DNA from: Candidatus Cloacimonadota bacterium
Lineage (GTDB): Bacteria; Cloacimonadota; Cloacimonadia; Cloacimonadales; TCS61
Assembly: GCA_021108315.1 (NCBI GenBank)
Contig: JAIORE010000270.1
Coordinates: 1 to 35,731, forward strand
DNA: 35,731 bases
Reading direction: 5' to 3'
Shown here: in pieces, positions 8,476 through 17,844 of the stretch
How the letters are laid out: every line of letters starts with the position of its first letter
Numbering within the stretch: position 1 is the stretch's first letter
Program-made: the position numbers and the translations under genes
The notes under the pieces: generated by a model
What the model was told of the DNA's origin: nothing
The model's database searches: none
What the model saw: the letters and a program-made list of their open reading frames with translations, nothing else

Positions 8476-9520
8476 AAAACTCCAAATACCAAGCAATAAA
8501 TCTATTAATGCCTTCCTGAATAGAAGTATCAGGGTTATATCCGATATCCTTAATTAAATTTGTCACATCAGCATGAGAAGCGGGTACATCACCAGGTTGC
8601 AAAGGCATTAGATTCTTAATTGCTTTTTTCTCTATTGCTTTTTCAATAGCTTCAATAAAATCCATTAACTTTACTGGAGAGTTATTACCGATATTATAAA
8701 TTTTATAAGGAGCTTTTGAAGATCCTGGATCAGGATTCTCTCCAGACCAGTTTGAGTTAGGTTTAGCAGGTTTCTCGATTATTCTGGTTATGCCTTCTAC
8801 TATATCATCAATATAAGTAAAATCTCTCATCATATTACCGTAATTAAAAACGTCTATCGGCTTATTTTCAAGAATATTTTTAGTGAATAGAAAAAGAGCC
8901 ATATCCGGTCTTCCCCAAGGTCCATAGACAGTGAAAAATCTTAATCCTGTAGAAGGAATTTTATACAAAGCACTATAAGAATGTGCCAGTAGTTCATTTG
9001 ATTTCTTGCTAGCAGCGTAAAGACTAATGGGATGATCTACATTATCAGATGTAGAAAAAGGCATCTTTTCATTCCAGCCATAGACACTTGAGCTACTGGC
9101 AAAAATCAAATGTTTTACTTTATTCTGCCTACAAGCTTCCAGAATATTATAAAATCCAATAATATTGCTCTGTAAATATGCATCAGGATTTGTAATACTA
9201 TATCTTACTCCAGCTTGAGCTGCGAGATTAACTACAATATCAATCTTATGTTCTTTAAATAATTTATACAAATTTTTCTGATCTGTTAGATCTAATTTAA
9301 TGAATTTATAGTTTGTATATTTATTACTTCCTACTAAAATATCATGCTTAATATTTTGAATTTTTATCCCATAATCATCCAATCTACCATATTTTACACG
9401 CAAATCATAATAGTCGTTGATATTGTCTAAGCCGATGATCTGATTATTAAGGTTTTCTACTAGCCGTTTAACCAAATGATAACCAATGAATCCCGCAGCA
9501 CCTGTTACTAGAATCTTCAT
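8465..9520 (-). CDS. UDP-glucuronate 4-epimerase-like NAD-dependent epimerase
   Basis: Extended short-chain dehydrogenase of 351 residues. The NAD motif TGAAGFIG is at 6-13, followed by GLDNINDYYD, which is typical of the CapI/LspL type of UDP-glucuronate 4-epimerase. The SSSSVYG strand and the catalytic Tyr-Lys pair in YAASKKSNE follow, and TVYGPWGRPDMA matches the same subgroup. The expected reaction is interconversion of UDP-GlcA and UDP-GalA, or of N-acetylated uronates. The neighbouring asparagine-synthase-like genes suggest that the uronic acid is then amidated. No UDP-glucose dehydrogenase is present, so UDP-GlcA must come from elsewhere. A degenerate copy of part of this gene lies at 10001-10117. 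Confidence 0.87.
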   Translation of the reverse strand: MKILVTGAAGFIGYHLVKRLVENLNNQIIGLDNINDYYDLRVKYGRLDDYGIKIQNIKHDILVGSNKYTNYKFIKLDLTDQKNLYKLFKEHKIDIVVNLAAQAGVRYSITNPDAYLQSNIIGFYNILEACRQNKVKHLIFASSSSVYGWNEKMPFSTSDNVDHPISLYAASKKSNELLAHSYSALYKIPSTGLRFFTVYGPWGRPDMALFLFTKNILENKPIDVFNYGNMMRDFTYIDDIVEGITRIIEKPAKPNSNWSGENPDPGSSKAPYKIYNIGNNSPVKLMDFIEAIEKAIEKKAIKNLMPLQPGDVPASHADVTNLIKDIGYNPDTSIQEGINRFIAWYLEFYEK

Positions 9521-9554
9521 TTATGCTAATCCTCTTTACTTGTTAGTATTGTCA

Positions 9555-9977
9555 TCATATCTTTTTCCCTGCTTTTAAATGTATTTCAAGTGATGCTAAG
9601 ATTAATAAAGCATTTGCATGATTTGCCTTTCTACTAATATGGCTTTCCCAAATATGATCAATATCAATCCAATCAACTATTTTTCTTTTGTTCAAAGCCA
9701 TAATATTATCATAAATTACTTTTTTTAGATATTTCCTTTTTCTTATCCCTTCATTAAAATTAATATAATTAATCCCTCTATTAAGAAATAAGGGGTAAAT
9801 TTCATTTATCAATTTAGTTATTTTGGTAATAACTCTTCTATATACTACATGTGACTTACTAGCTTTTAGGGATAATCCGCAATTATTTTTTGTTAGTATT
9901 GTAAATAATTTTGGATAATTATTTAATAAAATTCTTTTATACAGATATTGTTTATACCTAGAATATAATTTACCCAA
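9555..9977 (-). pseudogene. C-terminal fragment of an asparagine-synthase-like gene
   Basis: A 140-residue frame that aligns along its whole length with about the last 140 residues of the product of 12186-13424. Shared blocks include KRKIVDWIDID and ALLxLASLEIHLKAGK. It starts only at a TTG, directly after an in-frame TAA at 9978-9980, and has no good ribosome site. The ATP-binding PP-loop domain is absent. It is best read as the remnant of a second copy that was truncated. The DNA remains clearly similar and the frame is still open, so the event looks fairly recent, or else the fragment came from a related locus by recombination. Confidence 0.85.
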
Positions 9978-10000
9978 TTATTATCTAAATGCGGTACATT

Positions 10001-10117
10001 TTATTTTAGCCCATCAAAATTTTAATAGTTCTCTTCCCAAAAAGTTTTTTCAATTGAATCTATAAAATCTAACAATCAAACTGGATTATTATTCCCAATA
10101 TTATAAATCTCTGTATA
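10001..10117 (-). pseudogene. degenerate fragment of a uronate 4-epimerase gene
   Basis: On the minus strand, codons from 10109 downward read EIYNIGNNNPV, a TGA stop at 10076-10078, LLDFIDSIEK, then TAA at 10022-10024 and TAA at 10001-10003. This matches the segment KIYNIGNNSPVKLMDFIEAIEK of the intact epimerase at 8465-9520 (around its residue 273). In the remnant the Lys codon after NNSPV is replaced by TGA. No ATG or preceding homology was found between 10117 and the amidotransferase stop at 10166. It is a relic of a second epimerase copy, too short for function. Confidence 0.85.
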
Positions 10118-10165
10118 AATTTACATTATTCTATTTATAATAATAAAGTACTTACTCTAACTCAA

Positions 10166-12031
10166 TTATTGTAGATCTTTGGAATCAAAAAAATACCTAA
10201 ACCAAAGTTCAACAGTAATCCACCTTGCTATTTCTTTACCAATGTTAATACTACCATTATTATGAGATTCTACCATTTTTCTGATCTTTTTCACATCAAA
10301 AATATCACGATCGTTAAAAGACTTAGAGTTAATTATTTTAAGTACATAACTCTTCAGAATTGTTCGAAACCACTTGTCCATAATATTAGCACTCATCTTT
10401 TTATCTGTACGATTTCTAATTTTACTTGGTAAAATATTCCCATCTTTTCTTAAGATAATTTTTGATACACCCAAATCAATCTTCAAACTATCTGGCATAG
10501 AATAGGAAAATTCAACAAGTCTATGGTCCATAAAAGGGAATCTGTTGTCAATGTTATATTTGTTTTTGCAAAACACACGAAATTCATATGGCTGGAAATA
10601 TAAATCTTCGAATATAGCTTGTGTCAAACGATTGGAATATTTATGAGGTGTTGAAAAGTTTTTAATTCTCCTGTCCGCCAACTCATTGGTAACGACAAAA
10701 GAATTCCTTCTAAACATTTTTCTAGATAGATTAGATAAGGGTAAAACTTGTAAGAAAACCTTTGCAAGAATTCTTGTAAAAGGTATTTTATGAATTTTGG
10801 ATACTTTCTTTATTTCCTGTTTGAATTTACCGAATTTACCATCTTTCAGTAATTCTATAATCCGCATTATATAATCTGTGGAACTTTGTCCACCAATTAT
10901 AGATTCAGCACCTTGGCCAAATAATATACTCGAAATTCCCATTTGCTCAGCTTTTCTTGCAAGTTCCCAATAAAGGGGAACGTGGATTTTATGAAAAGGT
11001 TCTTCAAAATATTTAATAACATCATTCAAATTATCAATAATGATACTGGAACCATCCGGATAAATATTATGATGAGTAGTAGCTACATCATCCAAAACGG
11101 CATTAATGTATTCTCCCTCATCGTAACGTAAATCATTAAAACGCAATGAAATGGTTTCAATATCAGCATTTAAAAGCCCTTGTTGCTTCATATTATTTGT
11201 TTTGCAAACAACATAAGACGAATCTATACCCCCACTTAATGCAGTGTAAACAATTTTATTGTTATCTGTTCTAATTTTAATTGAATCAGTAAAAAGTTTA
11301 CTAAATCCGTCTACTATTTCTTGCTCTTCCATATTTTCTAAGTTGACCTTCTTTTTACTAATGTCATACCATTGTATAATTTTAAATTCATCCTTTTCTG
11401 CTACTAAATAATGGCCCATAGGTAACTCAAAAACATCTTTAAAAAAGGTTTGATCTCCTCCAACATTAGAGTGTTCAAGAAAATTATAGATTCTATCAAT
11501 GTTAGGTTTTGGCGTAAAAAGACCAGATTTTAATATCGGAGTGATTCGCGATGAAAAAACAAAATTATCATTATCTCTATAATAGTATAATGGCTCAATA
11601 CCAAATCTATCACGGGCAGATATCAGTCTTTCATTCTTTTCATCATAAATAGCAATAGCAAATTTTCCATTTAGGTAGTTAAGGAAATCATCCTTATACT
11701 TTTTATAAAGCAGTAGTATAAGTTTGCCATCAGACTTATCTTCATCATCTATATCTCTTATCTCCGCATTATTTACTTGTTCCCAAAGAAAAGTAGAATT
11801 ATATATAGCTCCACCAAAAACTATATGTAAATGTTCATCGTCAATAGAATTTAGTTGAAAACAACGAGTAAGATTTTCTTTAGGCTGACTACATATTAAC
11901 CCCAATCTAGAATTCAGATAATATGTTGTTTTTGTACTACTTAGATAATCAATTTCGTGCATTTTTTTTATTCTGTTTTGTGAAACATGATTGTTCTTTC
12001 TAAAGCTATAAATTCCCGAAAAACAATTCAT
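10166..12031 (-). CDS. asparagine synthase-like amidotransferase with an apparently inactive glutaminase domain
   Basis: 621-residue protein with the AsnB layout: an N-terminal class II glutaminase-like domain (about 1-200) and a C-terminal synthetase domain with PP-loop LSGGIDS at 265-271. Relatives in O-antigen loci amidate hexuronic acids. The protein begins MNCFSGIYSF. Aligned on the GIY motif, the residue at the usual nucleophile Cys2 is Asn, and Cys3 is displaced. The glutamine-binding NGEIYN motif reads GGAIYN at 73-78, and the RHRGPD motif is not visible. This suggests that glutamine hydrolysis is lost and ammonia or another amine is used. The start ATG has a perfect GGAGG site. It follows a 154-base gap and is followed by two pseudogene fragments. 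Confidence 0.85.
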   Translation of the reverse strand: MNCFSGIYSFRKNNHVSQNRIKKMHEIDYLSSTKTTYYLNSRLGLICSQPKENLTRCFQLNSIDDEHLHIVFGGAIYNSTFLWEQVNNAEIRDIDDEDKSDGKLILLLYKKYKDDFLNYLNGKFAIAIYDEKNERLISARDRFGIEPLYYYRDNDNFVFSSRITPILKSGLFTPKPNIDRIYNFLEHSNVGGDQTFFKDVFELPMGHYLVAEKDEFKIIQWYDISKKKVNLENMEEQEIVDGFSKLFTDSIKIRTDNNKIVYTALSGGIDSSYVVCKTNNMKQQGLLNADIETISLRFNDLRYDEGEYINAVLDDVATTHHNIYPDGSSIIIDNLNDVIKYFEEPFHKIHVPLYWELARKAEQMGISSILFGQGAESIIGGQSSTDYIMRIIELLKDGKFGKFKQEIKKVSKIHKIPFTRILAKVFLQVLPLSNLSRKMFRRNSFVVTNELADRRIKNFSTPHKYSNRLTQAIFEDLYFQPYEFRVFCKNKYNIDNRFPFMDHRLVEFSYSMPDSLKIDLGVSKIILRKDGNILPSKIRNRTDKKMSANIMDKWFRTILKSYVLKIINSKSFNDRDIFDVKKIRKMVESHNNGSINIGKEIARWITVELWFRYFFDSKDLQ

Positions 12032-12185
12032 TTTTTTCCTCCAAGATTGCTATTTCGCATACAATCTAAATTTAATTTAATAGTAATTACTTATTTTAAT
12101 AATCTTTTTAGTTAATATAGTTCCTAAATTTACACTCTGTTAATAAAGATATAATAAATATTGTAGAATGATAACAATTTTATAT
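12032..12185. other. 154-base AT-rich gap between two amidotransferase genes
   Basis: This is one of the longest gaps inside the gene array. Apart from the GGAGG ribosome site for the gene at 12031 I see no gene, no clear hairpin terminator and no convincing promoter. Its length, in an array where most gaps are under 30 bases, could mark a junction between inserted segments or hold an internal promoter. Confidence 0.4.
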
Positions 12186-13424
12186 TTATTGTATAGACTC
12201 AAAAATTTTTCCTGCTTTTAAGTGTATTTCAAGCGATGCTAAAACCAATAATGCATCTGCATGATTAACTTTTCTTTTTATATGTTCATCCCAAATATTA
12301 TCAATGTCAATCCAATCAACTATTTTTCGTTTTTTCAAATCCATAACACTCTCATAGATAACTTTTTTTAAATCTTCTCTTTCTCTTATACCATTATTAA
12401 AATCTAGATAATTAGCATTGCGCTCTGTAAAAATCGGATAGAATTTATTAGTTACTTTTTTGCCTTTATTAACTATTTTATTAAAATTTATTTCAATTTT
12501 ACTAGCATTTAAAGGTAGACCCAAATTTGTTTTTGTAGGTAAAGAAAACAACTCTTGATAATTACTTAAGAGCATCTTTTTGTAAAGATTACAACCCTTC
12601 CTGTATCTTTGGTGTAAACTTAAAAAAAATGAAAAAAAATCACGATTCATTACTGGTAAAACATAATTAAATCCCTTATAAAGTAAGTGGGGAGCAGTGT
12701 ATTTTTTTAAATGATAAGAAGCTTCGATTTGTTCCTCATAGCTTAAAATTGAAGGACTAATAAAGCTTGTAGAAAAAAGATGTTTCAAATGTACCGATTT
12801 AATATTTGTTAACTCTACTGATTTCACAAATGTATCTTTTTTGTGTATATAATTAACAGCATCTGAAATGTTTAAACAGGATTGCTTTGGTAAATGTGAA
12901 CCCGCTACCCAATCAATAATATATCCTGACCAAATAATCATATTTGCAAATTTATTGTCTAATTCTTCTAATGGTGGATGATGAAATAAAAAAGTCTGAT
13001 GGTCAATTCTTTTAGAAACTTTTATCTCCTTTTGAAGAGTAAAGATATATTGATTTAAGGGGAATGACGAATGATTAGTGCCAATTTTTGTTGCTACCAA
13101 ATTTCCAATTATATAATCATAGGTATCAGGACTACCGAAAGTATAGGTATAAATATTTTTCGCTTCTGTAAATTCTAGAAGTCCTGCCAATATTGCTCTA
13201 CTATCCAATCCACCGCTTAAAGGGACAACATGTTTTTTATTAGTTTTAAATTGTTCTTGAATGGCATTCTTCCACAGTTTAATTCCAATACCAATTAATT
13301 CTTCTCCCGGAATATTTTTATATTTTTCTTTTTCTATTCCGGAAAAATCAAATTTTATATTTGGATTTTCATAATCCAGAAAATATCCGAATTTTAGAAA
13401 TGAATTAAGATTTATTAAATCCAT
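12186..13424 (-). CDS. asparagine synthase-like protein lacking the glutaminase domain
   Basis: 412-residue protein carrying only the synthetase (PP-loop) half of asparagine synthase. LSGGLDS lies at about 69-75, followed by TYTFGSPDTYDY, where the nucleotide-binding segment is expected. There is no N-terminal Ntn glutaminase domain, so it must take ammonia directly or from a partner. It probably activates a carboxylate, such as a uronic acid in the polysaccharide, for amide formation. The frame extends to GTG at 13430, but the ATG at 13422-13424 has AAGGTG just upstream and is preferred; it overlaps the CapA-like gene by 20 bases. Its last 140 residues are duplicated at 9555-9977. Confidence 0.83.
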   Translation of the reverse strand: MDLINLNSFLKFGYFLDYENPNIKFDFSGIEKEKYKNIPGEELIGIGIKLWKNAIQEQFKTNKKHVVPLSGGLDSRAILAGLLEFTEAKNIYTYTFGSPDTYDYIIGNLVATKIGTNHSSFPLNQYIFTLQKEIKVSKRIDHQTFLFHHPPLEELDNKFANMIIWSGYIIDWVAGSHLPKQSCLNISDAVNYIHKKDTFVKSVELTNIKSVHLKHLFSTSFISPSILSYEEQIEASYHLKKYTAPHLLYKGFNYVLPVMNRDFFSFFLSLHQRYRKGCNLYKKMLLSNYQELFSLPTKTNLGLPLNASKIEINFNKIVNKGKKVTNKFYPIFTERNANYLDFNNGIREREDLKKVIYESVMDLKKRKIVDWIDIDNIWDEHIKRKVNHADALLVLASLEIHLKAGKIFESIQ

Positions 13425-14493
13425 TATCACCTTTTATCTTTTTAATTAACCGTAAAAAGAAATAAACTATTCTTGAATGATCTCGATGTCTAGGGAAAAA
13501 TTTATTTATTATATTATGTGTGTGTGTGTCTTGATATAATATTTTTTGTAGATAGTTTTTTTCCCATAAACTAAAATATCTTTTAATTGGTACAGATAAG
13601 ATATTTAAGCTTTCAGATTTATAATTTAATATGTCAATCGATTTTCTATTAAGTTTTAATTCATTGGTTTTAGTATCATAAAATAATCCTATCTCATTTA
13701 TAACTATGTTTTTATCAAAATCAATTTTCAACATGACGCTATGAGAATTACTTTTACCCCAAGACTTTTTAACACCATTTTTTTTAAAAAAATCTGGGAA
13801 TATATAATTTCCAAGACTATAATATATCCATTTACCCTTATAACTTTCCTTACCTTGAATAATATGCGGATGATTCCCAATAATTAAATCTGCTCCTGCA
13901 TCAATCCAATTATAAGCCTTGTATCGTAATTGAACAGAAGGATAATCTAAGAACTCTCTCCCCCAGTGAGGAAAAATAATGAAGAAATCTACTTTTTTTT
14001 TTGTTTTTTGTATTATATTTTTAATTCGACAATCATTATAATCTAACACTCCTTGATGGTTTTCTGAAGCACATATTGACGTTACTTCTGGTTCCTCAGT
14101 AGAAACGCACAGAAAAGCAATTTTTATATTTTTAATTTTTAGTATAAATGGACTAATAACTTTTAAAAGATAGTCAACACCAAAATATTTAACATCATAT
14201 TTTGATAAAATATCTTTTGTATTCTCAAGACCCTCCTCTCCCAAATCATGTATATGATTATTACCAAGAGATAGGATTTGTTCTGCATCTATGTGTGATA
14301 AGTAGTTTCTTAAATTTGTTTCATTAAATTCTAGTATAGAATTTTTATCTTTCCTTTTTGATAAACTACCTTTTGATACAACCGATTCGAGATTGGTAAA
14401 TATATATCTGTTATTAGTAATAATTTTTTTAACCTCATTACTAATAATATTATCTTCTTTTCCTAAAAATAAATCACCTGTAAAAAGAATCAA
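13405..14493 (-). CDS. CapA-family metallophosphatase-like protein
   Basis: 362-residue protein of the CapA/PgsA family, named for poly-gamma-glutamate capsule synthesis and having a calcineurin-like phosphoesterase fold. The metal-site blocks appear in order: GDLFLG at 6-11, NLES, LGNNHIHDLG, PHWGRE and GNHPHIIQG, followed by YSLGNYIFP. No signal peptide is visible, so a cytoplasmic role is likely here. The start is TTG at 14491-14493, supported by GGAG 7 bases upstream and by the first motif following at once. Lying beside an ATP-grasping amidotransferase-like gene, it may take part in amide-bond modification of the polysaccharide; this is inference. Confidence 0.83.
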   Translation of the reverse strand: MILFTGDLFLGKEDNIISNEVKKIITNNRYIFTNLESVVSKGSLSKRKDKNSILEFNETNLRNYLSHIDAEQILSLGNNHIHDLGEEGLENTKDILSKYDVKYFGVDYLLKVISPFILKIKNIKIAFLCVSTEEPEVTSICASENHQGVLDYNDCRIKNIIQKTKKKVDFFIIFPHWGREFLDYPSVQLRYKAYNWIDAGADLIIGNHPHIIQGKESYKGKWIYYSLGNYIFPDFFKKNGVKKSWGKSNSHSVMLKIDFDKNIVINEIGLFYDTKTNELKLNRKSIDILNYKSESLNILSVPIKRYFSLWEKNYLQKILYQDTHTHNIINKFFPRHRDHSRIVYFFLRLIKKIKGDNGFNKS

Positions 14494-14510
14494 TTTATTT
14501 CTCCATTTTG

Positions 14511-15485
14511 TTAAATTTTAACATATTTTTCGTTATGAGATTTTGGGAAAAATGTAAATATCATTATAATAGACAAAACATCCTTAATAATATGAAATGT
14601 AATTCTATTAAATAAATATTTCAATTTTCCCTTCTCTTTTTTTGAATTAATATAAGATCTTAATATTATACTAATGAAATAAAGAATCCAAAAGACAGCA
14701 GAATTAAAACTAAAACTAAAACATAAAGTTATTGTTATAATTAATATTAAAATTGTATAGTCAGATCTAATAAAATTTTTTAAGAAAAACTTATCAAATA
14801 AATGTTCCCTCGTTAATAAAGATTTGTGGTAAAAGATATTAAAATTTGAAATATTTGACCACATCCTTTGGCTATTATTATGTGAAATAGTATTATGATG
14901 ACAAATAATCTCTGGATATCTTAATATTAGATATCCTTTTTTTGCTAATCTTAAAGAAAAATCTAAATCTTGGCTTCGTTTATACTTTGTTTTCATTCCT
15001 CCTACAAGATTCCATAACTTTTTGCTAATAAGGAAAATTCCTCCTGTAGAATTAACTTTAGTTGGATTAACTATTTTTAGATAATGCCACTGTTTTTTTA
15101 TTAATTTCCAATCTGTATCATAAACTTCATCAATAACTTGACCAGTTAAATATAAATTATCATTCTCCTTACTAAGTCTTACAACATTTTTATAGAAATC
15201 TTTATTAATTTCCATATCTCCATCAATAAAAAATAGTATATCTCCATTAGCTTCTTTAGCACCAATATTTCTAGCTATTGCTGCATTAAATTCTCCTGTA
15301 ATCTGAAATATATTTATTTTTGATTTTTTTTTTGCTCTTTCAATGCTGTCATCATTTGATTTTGAATCAATATAGATAACTTCATATTTTTCTATCTTAT
15401 TATACTCAATTGTTTCAAAAACACTTTTAAAACACTTAGTAAGTTTCCAACCTTCATTACGACCTATTATAATGAATGAAATCAT
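14511..15485 (-). CDS. glycosyltransferase, GT2 family
   Basis: Inverting GT-A glycosyltransferase of 324 residues. The nucleotide-binding strand SFIIIGRNEGWKL begins at residue 3, and IFFIDGDMEI holds the DxD-type metal-binding motif. GMKTKYKRSQDLDFSLRLAKKGY fits the acceptor/catalytic ED-type loop. After about residue 225 there are two or more hydrophobic segments, so the C-terminus probably anchors the enzyme at the inner face of the membrane. The ATG overlaps the stop of the preceding GT2 by 4 bases. Sugar specificity is unknown. Confidence 0.88.
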   Translation of the reverse strand: MISFIIIGRNEGWKLTKCFKSVFETIEYNKIEKYEVIYIDSKSNDDSIERAKKKSKINIFQITGEFNAAIARNIGAKEANGDILFFIDGDMEINKDFYKNVVRLSKENDNLYLTGQVIDEVYDTDWKLIKKQWHYLKIVNPTKVNSTGGIFLISKKLWNLVGGMKTKYKRSQDLDFSLRLAKKGYLILRYPEIICHHNTISHNNSQRMWSNISNFNIFYHKSLLTREHLFDKFFLKNFIRSDYTILILIITITLCFSFSFNSAVFWILYFISIILRSYINSKKEKGKLKYLFNRITFHIIKDVLSIIMIFTFFPKSHNEKYVKI

Positions 15486-16432
15486 TTATTATTCCTCCTT
15501 ATAAAAGGATTATACCCATAATCAATCTTCCTGTCAAAAAACCACTTAATAAAAGCAATAATTCCCATTATTATAGCTATATTGGATTTTAAACTTAAAC
15601 TTGTTAGAAAAAAAAAGGGTACTTTAATAATACTTTTAGCAGTAGTTTTCATAAAATACATAATAAAACTATACTTACTATGATTCCTATAAATGAACAT
15701 CATTCCACTTTTGGAACGCCAATAATATGCAATAGGGTTGTCTTTTTTACCACTAGATACTTCTCCTTTGTGCCATAATTTTGCTAAAGGAGTATAAATA
15801 AGCTTGAAACCACTCTTTTTTGCTTGTTCAGCATAATCAGATTGTTCACCATACATAAAATAGTATGGGCAATACCCTCCTAACTTATTGTATATTTTTC
15901 TTGGTAATAACCAAAAGATATCATCAATCATTTCCATTTCCATCTCTTGATCTGCTTGACCTTTATCAATTTCATGTCTATATGGATTATAAAACTTTCC
16001 ACTTTTTGAATAAATACCTCCTATATATTGTATACGATTAGGATCATCTAAATGATAAATTTTACCTGATACAATAGCATCACGATTGTATATTTCAGCA
16101 GTTTTAACTAATTCAGATAATGCTCTTTTATCTATAATTGTATCATTGTTCATTATTAGCCAAAAATCTGGTTTTAATTTTTTAGTTTTATCTAAACCAA
16201 AATTTATTCCTTTTCCATACCCTAAATTTTTTGAAGTTCTAAGAATGTGAACTCTATAATTCTCAGGGAGTCCATTTTTTAATAAGATATAGTTTTCTTT
16301 TATAGAATAATTATCAATTACATACAAATCATGGTTTTTATAATCCATTTGTAAAATTGCATTAATACAGTTTATTGTCATTTCAGGTTGATTATAGTTA
16401 AGAGATAAAATCACAACTTTCGGTTCCTTCAT
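15482..16432 (-). CDS. glycosyltransferase, GT2 family (rhamnosyltransferase-like)
   Basis: 316-residue GT-A enzyme with an N-terminal strand VVILSLNYNQPEMT, the metal site WLIMNNDTII, and the MYGEQSDYAEQAKKSGF block, where Glu/Asp residues typically provide the catalytic base. This arrangement (NND, then a late (E/D)xxD block and the HKGE segment) is common in rhamnosyl- and related deoxysugar transferases. A hydrophobic C-terminal part near 265-290 suggests membrane association. ATGA overlaps link it to both the Wzy-like gene upstream and the next GT2 downstream. It might transfer the deoxysugar made by the dTDP pathway, but specificity is not readable. Confidence 0.86.
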   Translation of the reverse strand: MKEPKVVILSLNYNQPEMTINCINAILQMDYKNHDLYVIDNYSIKENYILLKNGLPENYRVHILRTSKNLGYGKGINFGLDKTKKLKPDFWLIMNNDTIIDKRALSELVKTAEIYNRDAIVSGKIYHLDDPNRIQYIGGIYSKSGKFYNPYRHEIDKGQADQEMEMEMIDDIFWLLPRKIYNKLGGYCPYYFMYGEQSDYAEQAKKSGFKLIYTPLAKLWHKGEVSSGKKDNPIAYYWRSKSGMMFIYRNHSKYSFIMYFMKTTAKSIIKVPFFFLTSLSLKSNIAIIMGIIAFIKWFFDRKIDYGYNPFIRRNNK

Positions 16433-17814
16433 AAATTATTTTGTCTCCTGTTATATTGATTCATCAATATATTAAAGTTTGTTAAAATTGCTGAAATTAA
16501 AAATGCTGCTCGAGCATCCATATAAAACCCAAACATTTGCATACTGGAAGAATGAATTATTAATATTCCAAAAATGCCGATTATGAAAATTATAAATAAA
16601 TTTTTTGTTTTAAAATAGATTCGTCCAAAGAAAACAATTTTTTTACAAATTGCAATTAATACTCCATACATTAATAAAAATCCTAAAATTCCACCACTTA
16701 ACAGTAAACTCTGATTCCCAACGTGTTTATCATGATAATTTTCAGTAACTTTGCTATAGCCAAATCCTATAATAGGGCTTTCAATATATTTATTCATAAC
16801 TTTAGGACTTCTTACTGTTAAACGTGATAAAGTACCATCTGCAGTCAGATCTCCTTCCGTTAAATTGCTTATTGTAGCTAACCTTTTATATGATTTCGTA
16901 ATATTTTGTTTAACTTCTTTAGGAGTATACAGTATTACGATAACACCAAACATTGCAATAGTAAATATTAGTTTTAGAGATTTTGTTTTAAAAAATAAGA
17001 AGTATAAGAATAAGATAAAAATCGACGCTAATATCCATCCGCGTGTTGCACTATTAAAGATAAAAAACAGTGATGAAAATATAACAATATATAAAAACTT
17101 TTTAGTAAAATGTTTCATGTTTAAATTCAAATAATATAAACTTAAAACAAACGAATATAAACAGATAAATATTCCACCGGTTTGACGCATTACTCCATGA
17201 TCAATTATAAAAGCATCCTTAGAATTTGTAATAATTTTCAGTAAATTATATGGAAGAATTATCTGGATTATCGAGAATATTGCAATAACTATAGAAAATG
17301 AGAGAACAATCTTATTAAATTTTACGATTTTTATTTCTTTATCTAATAATTGGGGCAGAAAAATGAATACTGTAAAATTTGGTAAAACTATAATCATTCT
17401 AAATAGAGAAGCTTGGTTTGGGCCAAAGATTAATCCAATTACAATAAGAAATAAAATATATATTGATATATAATGATAATAACTTTTAAAACTATTATTC
17501 ACCATCGATATTCTTTGTACTTTGATGTAGCTGATTATATAAAACAAAACCGAAAAAGGAACACCTACGTTTGAAGTTAACAAAATAAACCAAGAGAATC
17601 GACCGTAAAATAAGTCAAATGGTGCTGAAATTAGAATAAAAAATAAAGACAACCAAAAAACATTATTCCTTGAAAAATAGTAAACTGCAAATATTATCGT
17701 ATATATAAATAATCTAATTATTGGATTAAACCAATATACAGCAACAGCAAGTAAGCTGATTAAACCAATTATTTTCTGTAATTCTTGTAAAACATAGATA
17801 TCATTTTTTTTCAT
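16429..17814 (-). CDS. O-antigen polymerase/ligase-like membrane protein (Wzy/WaaL type)
   Basis: 461-residue protein made almost entirely of hydrophobic segments, roughly 10-12 predicted by eye. A polar periplasmic loop occupies about residues 300-365 and contains PIIGFGYSKV and the Asp/His-rich NYHDKHVGNQS. ATRGW in the middle provides the Arg commonly conserved in the O-antigen ligase family. Position directly after Wzx and before glycosyltransferases favours the polymerase Wzy. The ligase WaaL is the alternative, because the two share this architecture. The last TM region ends near residue 450. Confidence 0.83.
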   Translation of the reverse strand: MKKNDIYVLQELQKIIGLISLLAVAVYWFNPIIRLFIYTIIFAVYYFSRNNVFWLSLFFILISAPFDLFYGRFSWFILLTSNVGVPFSVLFYIISYIKVQRISMVNNSFKSYYHYISIYILFLIVIGLIFGPNQASLFRMIIVLPNFTVFIFLPQLLDKEIKIVKFNKIVLSFSIVIAIFSIIQIILPYNLLKIITNSKDAFIIDHGVMRQTGGIFICLYSFVLSLYYLNLNMKHFTKKFLYIVIFSSLFFIFNSATRGWILASIFILFLYFLFFKTKSLKLIFTIAMFGVIVILYTPKEVKQNITKSYKRLATISNLTEGDLTADGTLSRLTVRSPKVMNKYIESPIIGFGYSKVTENYHDKHVGNQSLLLSGGILGFLLMYGVLIAICKKIVFFGRIYFKTKNLFIIFIIGIFGILIIHSSSMQMFGFYMDARAAFLISAILTNFNILMNQYNRRQNNL

Positions 17815-17844
17815 ATTTTGATGTCATTTAGAGATTTAATAAAA

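Noticed and set aside
8476..8496. Longer start (TTG at 8496) for the GT4 gene
   Set aside because: GGAG precedes the ATG at 8475 and the first structural strand begins right after it.
13511..13522. Short GT dinucleotide run (TGTGTGTGTGTC) as a slippage-prone phase-variation tract
   Set aside because: Only about five repeats, inside a coding region with an intact frame, and no similar tracts elsewhere in the locus.
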